Translations under genes and position numbers: made by a program
Part shown: in pieces, positions 34,406-43,618 of the stretch
Layout of the letters: each line of letters begins with the position of its first letter
Position numbering within the stretch: position 1 is the stretch's first letter
Assembly: GCF_010667615.1 (NCBI RefSeq)
Contig: NZ_VYSG01000002.1
Span: 62,001-126,000 of the forward strand
Direction: 5' to 3'
DNA length: 64,000 bases
Source: Bifidobacterium choloepi
GTDB lineage: Bacteria > Actinomycetota > Actinomycetes > Actinomycetales > Bifidobacteriaceae
Notes under the pieces: generated by a model
What the model was told of the DNA's origin: nothing
Database searches by the model: none
What the model saw: the letters and a program-made list of their open reading frames with translations, nothing else

Positions 34406-36214
34406 ATGTCCCTTGAACGTCCAGACGGCGCCCTGACGATGCGCGAGGTGGAGCGCGACATCATGTCGCGGCCCAGCGAGCGCAACACGACCAACCTCGA
34501 CCTGCGGCGCATGAAGATGATCCTCGACGTGTTCGGCCATCCGGAGGAATCGTTCCGCGTCATTCACGTGACCGGCACGAACGGCAAGGGCTCGACGGCC
34601 CGCATGGCCGAGGCGCTGTGCCGCGCGTACGGCATGCGCACCGGCCTGTTCACGTCGCCGCACCTCGAGCATGTCAACGAGCGCATCGCCATCGACGGCC
34701 AGCAGATCGCCGACGACGACTTCGTGGACCTCTGGACGCAGGTCAGGGATCTCGTCGCGCTCGTGGACGCGAAGATGGACGCCGAGGGCAGTCCGCGCAT
34801 GAGCTTCTTCGAGGTGCTCACGGCGATGGCGATCTGGAAGTTCGCCGACGCGCCGGTCGACGTCGCGATCGTCGAGGTCGGCATGGGCGGCCGCTGGGAC
34901 GCGACGAACGTGCTCGACGCCGACGCCGCCGTCCTCGGCCCGATCGACATGGACCACATGGCGTGGCTCGGCCCGACGGTGCAGGACATCGCCGGCGAGA
35001 AGGTCGGCATCATCAAGGACGGCTGCACCGTCGTCGTCGAGCCGCAGCCGCACGAGGACGAGGTCATGCCGATCATCGAGCAGGCCGTCGCCGAGCACGG
35101 CGCCACGCTGATCTACGACCCGGGCGCCGACGGCACGCCGGTCACGTCGCTCGAGCAGCTCGCCGACGACACCGGTCTGGGCGTCGCCGAGCTGCAGTCG
35201 CGCGGCGTCAGGGTCGCCGAGGACGAGGTCGTCACGCGCACGCCGGCCGTCGGCGGCCAGCTGTGCACGTTCTCGACGCCGACCGGCACCTACGAGGACG
35301 TGCCGGTCGCCAAGTTCGGCGAGCATCAGGCGCACAACGCGCTCGCGGCGCTCTGCGCGGCCGAGGCCGTGATTCCGGTTAACGGGCCGCTCGACGGCGA
35401 CCTGGTCGCCGAGGCGCTGAGCTCGGTGAAGATTCCGGGGCGCATCGAGCAGATCCGCACGTCGCCGACGATCATCATCGACGGCGGCCACAACGTCAAC
35501 GCCGCCGAGGCGCTGCGCGCGGCGATCGAGGAGAACTACGACTTCCAGCAGCTCGTCGCCGTCGTCGCGATGATGGGGGACAAGCAGGTCGAGGAGTATC
35601 TCGGCGTGCTCGAGCCGGTCGTCAGCGAGCTGATCGTCACGGAAAACTCGTGGAAGGAACGTTGCATGCCGGCCGACGAGCTCGGCAAGATCGCGGCGAA
35701 GGTCTTCGGTGCCGAGCGCGTCACCGTCGTGCCGGATCTGCCGGACGCCATCCAGGCGGCCGTCGACCGCGTGGACAGCGAGGACGAGCTCGGCGTCGGC
35801 TACGGCCACGGCGTGCTGATCTGCGGCAGCTTCGTGACGGCCGGCGACGCGCGCCTGCTGCTCAAGGAGTCGGTGCATCCGGACTTGAAGCTCACGAAGG
35901 AGGAGCGCATCCACCGGCCGAACGTCGATCCGGACGGCAGGAAAGTCGCCGAATCGCTGCGGAACAATGCGCACGATTCGTCCGCCGGCGCCAACCCCGA
36001 CGACTTCGACGTGACCGACGAGGCGGAGCTCGACTACGAGACGAACACCGACACCGATTTCGATGTCTTCAACGTCCTCGACATCTCGACCGACGCCGCC
36101 GGCGACGTCGAGGTCGACGAGAACATCTACGCCGACAGCGGCCTGTCCGACGAGCAACTTGACAACATCGAGGACGCCCCCGAAGTCGCCGAGACCGAAA
36201 CCGACGAGGGCTGA
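34406..36214 (+). CDS. folC: Folylpolyglutamate/dihydrofolate synthase with acidic C-terminal tail
   Basis: Mur-ligase-family enzyme that adds Glu to dihydropteroate or folates; cytoplasmic, 602 aa. P-loop VTGTNGKGST near residue 55, GLFTSPHLEHVNERI, VEVGMGGRWDATN and DGGHNVNAAEAL are typical of FolC. The enzyme core ends near residue 505. The last ~95 residues are strongly acidic (ETNTDTDFDVFNVLD, then DNIEDAPEVAETETDEG) and are not part of the usual enzyme. A -10-like TACAAT (34362-34367) precedes it. Downstream lies the sigma factor gene on the same strand. Confidence 0.9.
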   Translation: MSLERPDGALTMREVERDIMSRPSERNTTNLDLRRMKMILDVFGHPEESFRVIHVTGTNGKGSTARMAEALCRAYGMRTGLFTSPHLEHVNERIAIDGQQIADDDFVDLWTQVRDLVALVDAKMDAEGSPRMSFFEVLTAMAIWKFADAPVDVAIVEVGMGGRWDATNVLDADAAVLGPIDMDHMAWLGPTVQDIAGEKVGIIKDGCTVVVEPQPHEDEVMPIIEQAVAEHGATLIYDPGADGTPVTSLEQLADDTGLGVAELQSRGVRVAEDEVVTRTPAVGGQLCTFSTPTGTYEDVPVAKFGEHQAHNALAALCAAEAVIPVNGPLDGDLVAEALSSVKIPGRIEQIRTSPTIIIDGGHNVNAAEALRAAIEENYDFQQLVAVVAMMGDKQVEEYLGVLEPVVSELIVTENSWKERCMPADELGKIAAKVFGAERVTVVPDLPDAIQAAVDRVDSEDELGVGYGHGVLICGSFVTAGDARLLLKESVHPDLKLTKEERIHRPNVDPDGRKVAESLRNNAHDSSAGANPDDFDVTDEAELDYETNTDTDFDVFNVLDISTDAAGDVEVDENIYADSGLSDEQLDNIEDAPEVAETETDEG

Positions 36215-36294
36215 TCGCCGTGGCCGCTGCCCGCGCCGTGCTGTCGCCCGCGCTTTACGGTTGGCGCAATGACTGCCGGTCGGGCAGTGGCCGG

Positions 36295-36310
36295 TAGAAT
36301 ATGCCTTGTG
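36295..36310 (+). promoter_or_regulatory. Leaderless promoter of the ECF sigma gene
   Basis: TAGAAT (36295-36300) is followed by 7 nt and then GTG at 36308. The arrangement fits a transcript starting at the GTG codon. The same geometry (TANNNT, 7-8 nt, start codon) occurs before five other genes here (41843, 43837, 47844, 51866, 58965). Confidence 0.6.
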
Positions 36311-37324
36311 AATGATGAGACTTTGGAACAGACGGATGCCGGCGGTGGGGCGCCGGCCGACGCCGTGACGCCGGACATCGACGGGGACTCCACCTCGGCC
36401 GACGGGGCCGAGGCGATGGAGGAGTACGTCAATCCGTTCGCGAACGAGACGATGGAGGAGAAGCGCAAGCGGTTCGAGTCGCTGGCGATTCCGGCCGTCG
36501 ACTCGCTGTACCGGCTCGCGATGAAATACACGAACAATCCCGACGACGCGCAGGACCTCGTCCAGGACACGTTCGAGCGCGGGTTCAAGGCGTTCGACTC
36601 GTTCCGCCCCGGATCGAACTTCGAGGCGTGGATGACGACGATCGAGAAGAACGCGTTCTTCAACCAGTACGCCAAGATGAAGCGCCGTCCGAAGCGCGCC
36701 AACGGCTCCACCGGCGAATACGATGACTGGGACATCTACGCCGCCTCCGGCCACACGGCCGCCGGCTTGAAGTCGGCCGAGCAGGAATACCTCGAGGCGT
36801 TCGCGCCGGCCGAGATCATGGCCGCGCTCGACAAGCTGTCGCCGGAACGCCGCCGCGTCTTCATCGACGCCGCGATCGACGGCAAGCCCTACAAGCAGGT
36901 CGCCGAGGAACACAGCATCAAGATCGGCACCGTGATGAGCCGGCTGAATCGTGCCAGGACACAGCTGCGCAACGAACTCGAACACTATGCCAGGGAACGC
37001 GGCTACGAGGCCCCGAAGCCGCAGATCGGCGAGGACGGTGCGCCGGTGCCGCGACGCCGCGGCCGGCCGCCGAAGACGAAGGCCGCCGCGACCACGACGC
37101 CGAAGAAGCCGGCGAAATCGGCCGCGAAGCCGAACACGAAGTCGCAGGCGGACGCCGCGCGGGTTGTGAAGAAGCCGGGCAGGGCCGACACGACGCCGAA
37201 TAAAGCCGCGACCAAGTGGATTGACCCCGACAATGCGCCGGCGATCAAGACGCCGGATCTCAAGACGACGAAGGACAGGATCGGCGAGGCCGCGACGGCC
37301 GCCGCGACAGGGGAGGAAGCATGA
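36308..37324 (+). CDS. ECF RNA polymerase sigma factor (SigH type) with basic AT-hook-like tail
   Basis: Group 4 sigma factor, 338 aa from the GTG start. Region 2 is at about residues 60-125 (DDAQDLVQDTFERGFKAFDSF, matching the SigH/SigR consensus) and region 4 at about 155-225 (GKPYKQVAEEHSIKIGTVMSR). A further ~110-residue tail contains RRRGRPPKTKAAA, an AT-hook-like motif, and Lys/Ala/Pro-rich histone-H1-like repeats; this is unusual for an ECF sigma. The 4-bp overlap with a Cys-rich partner gene suggests the stress-sensing sigma/anti-sigma arrangement. An ATG 39 bases upstream is possible, but it lies before the probable transcription start. Confidence 0.85.
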   Translation: MNDETLEQTDAGGGAPADAVTPDIDGDSTSADGAEAMEEYVNPFANETMEEKRKRFESLAIPAVDSLYRLAMKYTNNPDDAQDLVQDTFERGFKAFDSFRPGSNFEAWMTTIEKNAFFNQYAKMKRRPKRANGSTGEYDDWDIYAASGHTAAGLKSAEQEYLEAFAPAEIMAALDKLSPERRRVFIDAAIDGKPYKQVAEEHSIKIGTVMSRLNRARTQLRNELEHYARERGYEAPKPQIGEDGAPVPRRRGRPPKTKAAATTTPKKPAKSAAKPNTKSQADAARVVKKPGRADTTPNKAATKWIDPDNAPAIKTPDLKTTKDRIGEAATAAATGEEA

Positions 37325-37740
37325 CGGGAGATGAATCGATGATGAACGCGGTGCCGTTCGCCGACGGGGCCGCCGGGACCGACGAGCTCGACGACCAGCC
37401 GTACTACGGCGACGACGAGCCGGAAGGCAGCACCGTCGTCGCCGGCGACCGGTTCGACCCGTGCTGCTGCTGCGACGAGACCGAGCGGCTCGTCATCGCG
37501 GCGATGCGCGCCTACCTGCGCCCGCTCGCCGCGCCGACGTCGCTGTACGACCGGCTGCAGGCCGCCCTCGACCGCTGCGTCGAGGAGCAGGCCGCCGTCG
37601 CCCGCGCGGCCGGCCAGCCCGGCCTGCCGGTCACGCAGGTCACGGCGACCGGCGCGACGTCGGTCACGACGGTGACGTCGAGCACGACCGTCACCGACGA
37701 CGGTGTCGTGCGCACGACGATCGTCCACCGGCAGTACTGA
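37321..37740 (+). CDS. Putative anti-sigma factor with a four-Cys run
   Basis: A 139-aa soluble protein whose ATG overlaps the sigma gene stop by 4 bp. The middle carries DPCCCCDETERLV (residues ~45-57), then YLRPLAAPTSLYDRLQAALDRC. SigH/SigR partners (RshA/RsrA) are small zinc anti-sigma factors with an HxxxCxxC motif. Here the Cys run and a later Cys could provide metal or redox ligands, but the canonical His-Cys spacing is absent. The Thr/Val-rich C-terminus (TSVTTVTSSTTVTDD) is unusual. The assignment rests mainly on gene order. Confidence 0.55.
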   Translation: MTGDESMMNAVPFADGAAGTDELDDQPYYGDDEPEGSTVVAGDRFDPCCCCDETERLVIAAMRAYLRPLAAPTSLYDRLQAALDRCVEEQAAVARAAGQPGLPVTQVTATGATSVTTVTSSTTVTDDGVVRTTIVHRQY

Positions 37741-37762
37741 CCTGCCAGTCGTACGGAATTCG

Positions 37763-37810
37763 CAAGATGTCGCAAACCCGGGCCCGGAAGCCCGGGTTTG
37801 CGACATCTTG
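37763..37810. repeat. Dispersed palindrome (GTCGCAAACCCGGGC family)
   Basis: Perfect 21-bp arms (37763-37783 with 37790-37810) with loop CCGGAA, between the anti-sigma gene and murE. A TAGAAT -10 for murE follows at 37840-37845. Confidence 0.88.
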
Positions 37811-37899
37811 CCGTTTTTCCGGAGGTTGGTCGACGGCGGTAGAATGTCCGCCAGTATTCGTCAGTATCAATCCCGACAGAAAGAAACACGAGGAAAGCC

Positions 37900-39441
37900 A
37901 TGTCAGTTACGCTGCAGTCGGCGGCCACGTTGCTCTATGAACACCACCTGCTCCGCGAGATCATCGCCGGCGACCTGTGGACAATGAATCCGGCCGACGT
38001 CGACGGCAGCGACGTGCCGTTCGCCGCCGTCACCTACAGCACGAAGGAAATCGTGCCGGGATCGCTGCTGTTCTGCAAGGGACGATTCAAGCCGGAATAT
38101 CTCGACGGCGCCGACGGGAACGGCCTGGCCGCCTACGTCGCGACGAGCGACATGGGCGCGTACACGAAGGCTCCCGGCCTCATCGTCGAGGACGCGAGCA
38201 AGGCGATGGCGCTGCTGTCCGCCGCTTTCTACGGTTATCCGCAGGACGAGATGACCGTCATCGGCATCACCGGCACGAAGGGCAAGACGACGACGTCATA
38301 CTTCACGCACGCCATGCTGTCGGCGGCCAGCGGCGGCAAGGCCGCGCTGTTCTCGTCGGTCGACAACTGCGTCGACGGCCACACGTTCGTCGAGAGCGAC
38401 CTGACGACGCCGGAATCGCTCGACGCGTTCCGCATGATGCGCGAGGCCGCCGACAACGGCATGCAGTACCTCGTCATGGAAGTCTCGTCGCAGGCGTACA
38501 AGGTCAGCCGCGTCTTCGGCCTGCAGTTCGACGCCGCCGGCTTCCTCAACATCTCGCCGGACCACATCAGCCCGATCGAACATCCGACGTTCGAGGACTA
38601 CCTGTACTGCAAGCGCCAGATCGTCAGGAACACGAACGCGCTCGTGCTCGGCGAGGACTGCGAGCACCGCAACCTGATCGAGGACGACGCCGCGCTCGAC
38701 GGCGTGCCGGTCACGACGTTCGCCGAGGGACACGCCGACGCGAGCGTCGTCGCGATGCCGGTCGACGAGTCGCACCGCCGCTTCGCCGTCACGGCGTTCG
38801 GTCAGCATGTCGGCGACGTCTCGCTCGCCATCGACGGCGACTTCAACTACGCGAACGCCGCGGCCGCCGTCGCGCTCGTCGCCGCCGTCGGCCTGACCGT
38901 CGACGACTCGATGCTCGAGGCGCTCGGGTCGGTGAGGATTTCCGGCCGCATGGAGGAGTTTCACGATCCGTCCTCCAACACGCTCGCGATCGTCGACTAC
39001 GCGCACAACTACGCATCCGTCAAGGCGCTGCTGGACTTCGTCGAGCAGCGGTTCGGCGACCGGCATCCGGTCGTCACGCTGGTCACCGGCTCGGCCGGCA
39101 ACAAGGCGTACGACCGCCGCGCCGAGATCGTCGAGGCGGCACAGGACCGCATCGCGCGGCTGATCCTGACGCACGAGGACACCGACACCGAGTCGATCCT
39201 CGACGTGTGCAAGACGATGCTTGCCAGCGTGACGAACGAGGACCTCGACGCGCGCATCATCCTCAACCGCACCGAGGCGCTCGAGACGGCCCTGAACGAC
39301 GCCCGCGCCGCCAACGATCCGGAACACCTGCAGGTCGTCCTCGCGATCGGCAAGGGCAACGAGCGCTGGGTCAAGGTCGAGAACCGCCACGTCCCGTACG
39401 AGGGCGACGACAGGATCGTCGAGCGGGTCTTCGCCGAATGA
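37900..39441 (+). CDS. murE: UDP-N-acetylmuramyl tripeptide synthetase
   Basis: Mur ligase adding the third residue (probably L-Lys or L-Orn in this lineage) to UDP-MurNAc-L-Ala-D-Glu; 513 aa, cytoplasmic. The ATP-binding P-loop is GITGTKGKTTTSYFTH near residue 130, followed by EVSSQAYKVSRVFGL, DHISPIEHPTFEDY and IVDYAHNYASV. The DNPR motif of diaminopimelate-adding MurE was not found in the C-terminal domain, where THEDTDTESI appears instead, consistent with a non-DAP substrate. The FemABX gene follows on the same strand. Confidence 0.9.
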   Translation: MSVTLQSAATLLYEHHLLREIIAGDLWTMNPADVDGSDVPFAAVTYSTKEIVPGSLLFCKGRFKPEYLDGADGNGLAAYVATSDMGAYTKAPGLIVEDASKAMALLSAAFYGYPQDEMTVIGITGTKGKTTTSYFTHAMLSAASGGKAALFSSVDNCVDGHTFVESDLTTPESLDAFRMMREAADNGMQYLVMEVSSQAYKVSRVFGLQFDAAGFLNISPDHISPIEHPTFEDYLYCKRQIVRNTNALVLGEDCEHRNLIEDDAALDGVPVTTFAEGHADASVVAMPVDESHRRFAVTAFGQHVGDVSLAIDGDFNYANAAAAVALVAAVGLTVDDSMLEALGSVRISGRMEEFHDPSSNTLAIVDYAHNYASVKALLDFVEQRFGDRHPVVTLVTGSAGNKAYDRRAEIVEAAQDRIARLILTHEDTDTESILDVCKTMLASVTNEDLDARIILNRTEALETALNDARAANDPEHLQVVLAIGKGNERWVKVENRHVPYEGDDRIVERVFAE

Positions 39442-39502
39442 TCGGCAACGCCTCGTGTAGGGTGAATCGTACGAAACCACGAATGTTGGGAGTGAAGACA
39501 AG

Positions 39503-40672
39503 ATGATGGTGATCGAACGGGTGACGCCGGCGACGATGGAACAGAAGGCGGCCGAGGCCGGCATCGAGCTGCCGATCGAGCAGACCGCGGTCTGGGCCGA
39601 TTTCCAGAGCGGAATTCCGGGACGCAAGCCGTGGGGATCGCTGCTGATCCGCGACAACGCGAACGGCGGCGACGTCGTCGCGGTGATCTCGCTGATCGAC
39701 ATGGAGACGCACGGCTACCACTACCTGCGTTCGATCCACGGACCGTCCTGGGCCTCCAGGCCGACGCAGGAGCAGGAGAACGACGCCGTGCAGGCGCTGC
39801 TCAAGTTCGTCCGCATCCACGACAAGCAGGTCGCGTTCCTGCGCATCGACACGTGGCACGACGATGACGACCAGTATCCGGTGCTGTCCACTGTGCCGTA
39901 CAGCGAGACCGTCGTCCTCGACCTCGAGGGCGGCGAGGACGGCATCCTGTCCAGGATGAAGTCGCGCGGCCGCCGCGACGTGCGCAAGGCGCTGCGCGAA
40001 TGCCCGGCCGACATCGCCGACGAGACCGCGCAGGCGACGCAGGATTTCACCGACTACTACCACGTCATGGTCGAGACGTCGCAGCGCGACGGCTTCAACC
40101 CGGCGCCGATGAGCGACTACACCGACATGATCAAGGCGCTCGGCCCGGATCACTGCCGCGTGTTCGCGGCGCGCATCGACGACAAGGTCGTCGCGTGGTC
40201 GATCGTCGCGATGCACGGCAAGACCGCCGTCTACTACTACGCGTCGATGCTGTCGGCCGTCCGCCGCTTGCACGTGCCGGACAAGCTGCTGTTCACCGTC
40301 GCCTGCATGCTCGGCGAGCAGGGACTCGAGAAGCTCGACCTGATGGGCATCGGCAACGACTTCGCCCCGTCGCTGAAGCCCCTCAACGAATTCAAGACGA
40401 AGTTCACGAAGGAGACGACGGCCGTCGCCGCCGGCCACGACTTCCCGATCAAGAAGACGCTGTACCGGTCGCTCGTCCTGATGAAGGACCTGCGCGCCAG
40501 GCTGCGCGGCGACGCGAAGAAGGACATCAGGGTCGACGAGAAGGGCGGCACGAACAAGGACTGGAAGGAAGCCGCCGGCCAGCGCCCCGACAACAACCCG
40601 AACCGCGCCGGCAAGGCGTCCGGGGCCGACGGCAAGGGCGGCAAGGACAGCAAGGAGAACGCCACCAAGTGA
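39503..40672 (+). CDS. FemABX-family peptidoglycan interpeptide-bridge aminoacyltransferase
   Basis: Non-ribosomal aminoacyl-tRNA-dependent transferase of the FemX/MurM type, 389 aa, acting on lipid II at the cytoplasmic face. Twin acetyltransferase-like domains are suggested by WGSLLIRDN, SRMKSRGRRDVRKALREC and DLMGIGNDFAPSLKPLNEFKTKF. A basic C-terminal tail of about 45 residues (Lys, Gly, Asn-rich) extends the protein. It follows murE and overlaps ispH by 4 bp. The bridge amino acid cannot be read from sequence. A second in-frame ATG at 39506 is possible. Confidence 0.87.
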   Translation: MMVIERVTPATMEQKAAEAGIELPIEQTAVWADFQSGIPGRKPWGSLLIRDNANGGDVVAVISLIDMETHGYHYLRSIHGPSWASRPTQEQENDAVQALLKFVRIHDKQVAFLRIDTWHDDDDQYPVLSTVPYSETVVLDLEGGEDGILSRMKSRGRRDVRKALRECPADIADETAQATQDFTDYYHVMVETSQRDGFNPAPMSDYTDMIKALGPDHCRVFAARIDDKVVAWSIVAMHGKTAVYYYASMLSAVRRLHVPDKLLFTVACMLGEQGLEKLDLMGIGNDFAPSLKPLNEFKTKFTKETTAVAAGHDFPIKKTLYRSLVLMKDLRARLRGDAKKDIRVDEKGGTNKDWKEAAGQRPDNNPNRAGKASGADGKGGKDSKENATK

Positions 40673-41757
40673 CGAAACGAATCGTGCTCGCGGATCCTCG
40701 CGGATTCTGCGCGGGCGTCGACCGCGCCATCCTGACGGTGCAGACGATCCTCGACGGCGCGGCCGGCGACGACGCCGAGGCGGCTTGTGGCGCCGGAATC
40801 GCGCCGGATCAGGAGACGCAACCGGCCACGGCGCTGCCGCCGGTCTACGTGCGCAGGCAGATCGTGCACAACCGGCACGTCGTCGAGCAGCTGCGCGAGC
40901 GCGGCGCCGTCTTCGTCGACGAGCTCGACGAGATTCCCGACGAGGCGGCCGCCGCCGGCGTTCCCGTCGTCTTCTCGGCGCACGGCGTCTCGCCGGCCGT
41001 CCAGGCCGAGGCGAAGCGCCGCGGCCTCGACGTCGTCGACGCGACGTGCCCGCTCGTCGGCAAGGTGCACCGCGAGGTGCTGCGGTTTGTCAAGGGCGGC
41101 TACGAGGTCGTCTATATCGGCCACCGCGGCCACGACGAGGCCGTCGGCGTCGTCGGCGAGTCGCCGGAGCACGTCCACCTGATCGAGCACGAAGGCGACG
41201 TCGACTCGCTCGACTTCGGTCCGGACACGAAGCTCGTGCTGCTCACGCAGACGACACTGTCGGTCGACGAGACGTCCTCGACGATCGCTGCGCTGCGCCG
41301 CCGGTTCCCGTGGATCGAGCTGCCGCCGAACTCCGACATCTGCTACGCGACGAGCAACCGGCAGGCCGCCGTCAAGGCCGTCGCCGAGCGCGCCGACTGC
41401 ATGGTCATCGTCGGCTCGGCGAACTCGTCGAACACCGTGCGGCTGATGGAAGTCGCCGACGAGGCGCTGTCGGCCCGCGGCCTGCGCGGCCGCGCCTGGC
41501 GCGTCGACGACGCGTCGGAACTCGACGACGACTGGTTTGTCCCGCACGATCCGCACGACATGGCGCAGTCCGGCACACCGGTCGAGGCCGTCGGCATCTC
41601 GTCGGGCGCGAGCGTGCCCGACGCGCTGGTCGCCGGCGTCATCGAGAAGCTCGAGTCGCTCGGCTTCACCGATGTCGAGACCATTGCGACGACGAAGGAG
41701 GACATGCATTTCGTCCTGCCTCCTGCCGTACGCCGATTCCGCCCGACCGGCGCATAG
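40669..41757 (+). CDS. ispH: 4-hydroxy-3-methylbut-2-enyl diphosphate reductase
   Basis: Last enzyme of the MEP isoprenoid pathway, an iron-sulfur reductase giving IPP and DMAPP; 362 aa, cytoplasmic. The three cluster Cys are in PRGFCAGVDRAI, DATCPLVGKVH and NSDICYATSNRQ. The GTG start overlaps the femX stop (GTGA) and is followed by TKRIVLADPRGFC, the family N-terminus. An Asp/Ala-rich insert of about 25 residues lies after the first helix (residues ~30-52), before the conserved PVYVRRQIVHN. Confidence 0.94.
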   Translation: MTKRIVLADPRGFCAGVDRAILTVQTILDGAAGDDAEAACGAGIAPDQETQPATALPPVYVRRQIVHNRHVVEQLRERGAVFVDELDEIPDEAAAAGVPVVFSAHGVSPAVQAEAKRRGLDVVDATCPLVGKVHREVLRFVKGGYEVVYIGHRGHDEAVGVVGESPEHVHLIEHEGDVDSLDFGPDTKLVLLTQTTLSVDETSSTIAALRRRFPWIELPPNSDICYATSNRQAAVKAVAERADCMVIVGSANSSNTVRLMEVADEALSARGLRGRAWRVDDASELDDDWFVPHDPHDMAQSGTPVEAVGISSGASVPDALVAGVIEKLESLGFTDVETIATTKEDMHFVLPPAVRRFRPTGA

Positions 41758-41775
41758 TTGCTTCCGGCTTGTCCC

Positions 41776-41818
41776 GCATGTCGCGAACCCGGGCTGCCAG
41801 TCCGGGTTTGCGACATGC
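41776..41818. repeat. Dispersed palindrome (GTCGCAAACCCGGGC family)
   Basis: GCATGTCGCGAACCCGG pairs with CCGGGTTTGCGACATGC (one G:U) around GCTGCCAGT. It sits between ispH and the leaderless promoter of ybaK (TATAGT 41830-41835). Confidence 0.82.
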
Positions 41819-41842
41819 GGATGACGTCCTATAGTGGGCGGC

Positions 41843-42349
41843 ATGGCGAAAAAGAAGCACGAGAAGGGGGCTGGCTCCACGCCGGCGACGGTGATGCTGG
41901 AGAAGGCCGGCATCCCGTTCACGACCCACGAATACGAGCATTCCTCCGACGACATGGCCGACGGCTACGGCGTCGAGGCCGCGAAGAAGCTCGGCTACGA
42001 CGAGCGGCAGGTGTTCAAGACGCTGATGGCCGACATCGGCGCCGAGCGCGTCATCGGCATCGTGCCGGTGTCCGGGCACATGGACCTCAAGGCCCTGGCG
42101 GCCGCCGTCGGGGCGAAGAAGGCGACAATGGCCGACCCGAAGGTCGCGCAGCGCGAAAGCGGCTACGTCGTCGGCGGCATTTCGCCGCTCGGCCAGCGCA
42201 CGCGCCACCGCACCGTCCTCGACGAGAGCGCGATGGACTTCGACGTCATCCTCGTCTCCGGCGGCAAGCGCGGCTTCGACATCGGCATCAACCCCGCCGA
42301 CCTCCTCGCCGTCCTGGACGCCACGAGCGCCCCGATCGCGACGTGGTGA
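41843..42349 (+). CDS. ybaK: Cys-tRNA(Pro) deacylase, YbaK/EbsC family
   Basis: Trans-editing factor that hydrolyses misacylated Cys-tRNA(Pro), 168 aa, cytoplasmic. Family features: TPATVMLEKAGIPFTTHEYEH at the N-terminus, QVFKTLMADI with the conserved Lys, VSGHMDLKALA and GGISPLGQR. It is probably translated from a leaderless transcript: TATAGT ends 7 nt before the ATG at 41843. Alone between a palindrome and the epimerase gene. Confidence 0.9.
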   Translation: MAKKKHEKGAGSTPATVMLEKAGIPFTTHEYEHSSDDMADGYGVEAAKKLGYDERQVFKTLMADIGAERVIGIVPVSGHMDLKALAAAVGAKKATMADPKVAQRESGYVVGGISPLGQRTRHRTVLDESAMDFDVILVSGGKRGFDIGINPADLLAVLDATSAPIATW

Positions 42350-42515
42350 CCTCTTCCTTTCTCTTCCTGTGCGTGCGGGGGAGTACTCCTCACACCGGGG
42401 TCTGGCGACGGCGCGGTAGAATCGTTCACGACAGGGAAACCGACGGCGGCCGTGAACGTTCCCGGCCGCGGGTTTCCGCCGATTTGAACCACGACACAAC
42501 GAAGTGAAGGTGCAT

Positions 42516-43478
42516 ATGACCACGAAACGCAACCTGCCGCCGCGCACCGGCCAGCAGTACACGATTGTCCACGGCGACTACAGGGCGACCGTCGCCCAGC
42601 TCGGCGCCATCCTGCGCGAGCTCACGTACAAGGGCGAGCCGATCCTCGCGTCGTTCGGCGCCGACGAGCTGGTCAACTGCTGCGCCGGCCAGCCGCTCAT
42701 CCCGTTCCCGAACCGCATCGAGGGCGGCACCTACACGTTCGACGGCGTCGACTACGAACTGCCGATCGACGAGCACGAGCGCAACAACGCCATCCACGGC
42801 TACGGCTACCGCAGCTACTGGAACCTCGACAGCCTGTCCGGGGACGAAGTGACGCTGTGGTGGCGCGTGCCCGACCTCGCCGGCTATCCGTTCGACGTCG
42901 TCGTGACGCTGACCTACCGCCTCGACGACGACGGCCTGCACATCCACTTCGACGCCTACAACAACGACGACAAGCCGGCGCCGTGGGCGCTGGCGATGCA
43001 CCCGTGGCTCGCGAACGGCGGCTGGAAGCACGGCGACGACATCGACGCCGACAACGCCCGCTGCCGCCTGCAGATTCCGGCGAAGACGCATGTCGTCGTC
43101 AACGGGAACCTCATTCCGACCGGCCTCGAGCCCGTCGACGGCACGAAGTTCGACTTCCGTGCCGACGGCGGCCGCCTGCTCGACGACCAGCCGTACGACG
43201 ACGCGCTGACCGACGTCGAGCACGAGGCCGACGGCACCGTCACCGCGCTGTTCACGCGCCCCGACGGCCTGAAGATCCGCATCGTCGGCGACGAGACGAT
43301 CACGTCGTTCCAGGTGTGCGACGGCACCGGCTTCCCTCCGGACTCGCACCCGGCCGGCGTCGCCGTCGAGCCGCAGACGGCCTACGCGAACGCCTTCAAG
43401 ACCGGTGACGACCTCATCGTCATCGAGCCGGGCACGTCGAGCGAGACTGACCTGCTGATCGGCGTCGTCGCCGACTGA
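42516..43478 (+). CDS. Aldose 1-epimerase family protein
   Basis: Interconverts alpha and beta anomers of aldoses; 320 aa, cytoplasmic, GalM-like beta-sandwich. Motifs: LIPFPNRIEGG, NNAIHGYGYRSYW with the catalytic His, ALAMHPWLANGGW with the second His, and IVIEPGTSSETDLL with the catalytic Glu region. The ATG at 42516 has GAAGG six bases upstream; an earlier GTG at 42504 is less well placed. The upstream gap contains a -10-like TAGAAT at 42416-42421 overlapping GAATCGTT. Substrate specificity unknown. Confidence 0.88.
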   Translation: MTTKRNLPPRTGQQYTIVHGDYRATVAQLGAILRELTYKGEPILASFGADELVNCCAGQPLIPFPNRIEGGTYTFDGVDYELPIDEHERNNAIHGYGYRSYWNLDSLSGDEVTLWWRVPDLAGYPFDVVVTLTYRLDDDGLHIHFDAYNNDDKPAPWALAMHPWLANGGWKHGDDIDADNARCRLQIPAKTHVVVNGNLIPTGLEPVDGTKFDFRADGGRLLDDQPYDDALTDVEHEADGTVTALFTRPDGLKIRIVGDETITSFQVCDGTGFPPDSHPAGVAVEPQTAYANAFKTGDDLIVIEPGTSSETDLLIGVVAD

Positions 43479-43618
43479 GGACATTGCCGGAACGATTCCC
43501 GCGACGGACCGCAACGGCTCCCGCGACCGCCCCGGCGACCGGCCTGATACGGACGCTCGTCGCGTCGGTGTGAGATAATCCCGAAGGCTTACCAATCGTT
43601 ATCGTAAAGGAGACCATC

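Noticed and set aside
36259..36301. A -35 element (TTGGCG) paired with TAGAAT before the sigma gene
   Set aside because: Spacing is about 28 bp, too long for a standard promoter; only the -10-like element is supported.
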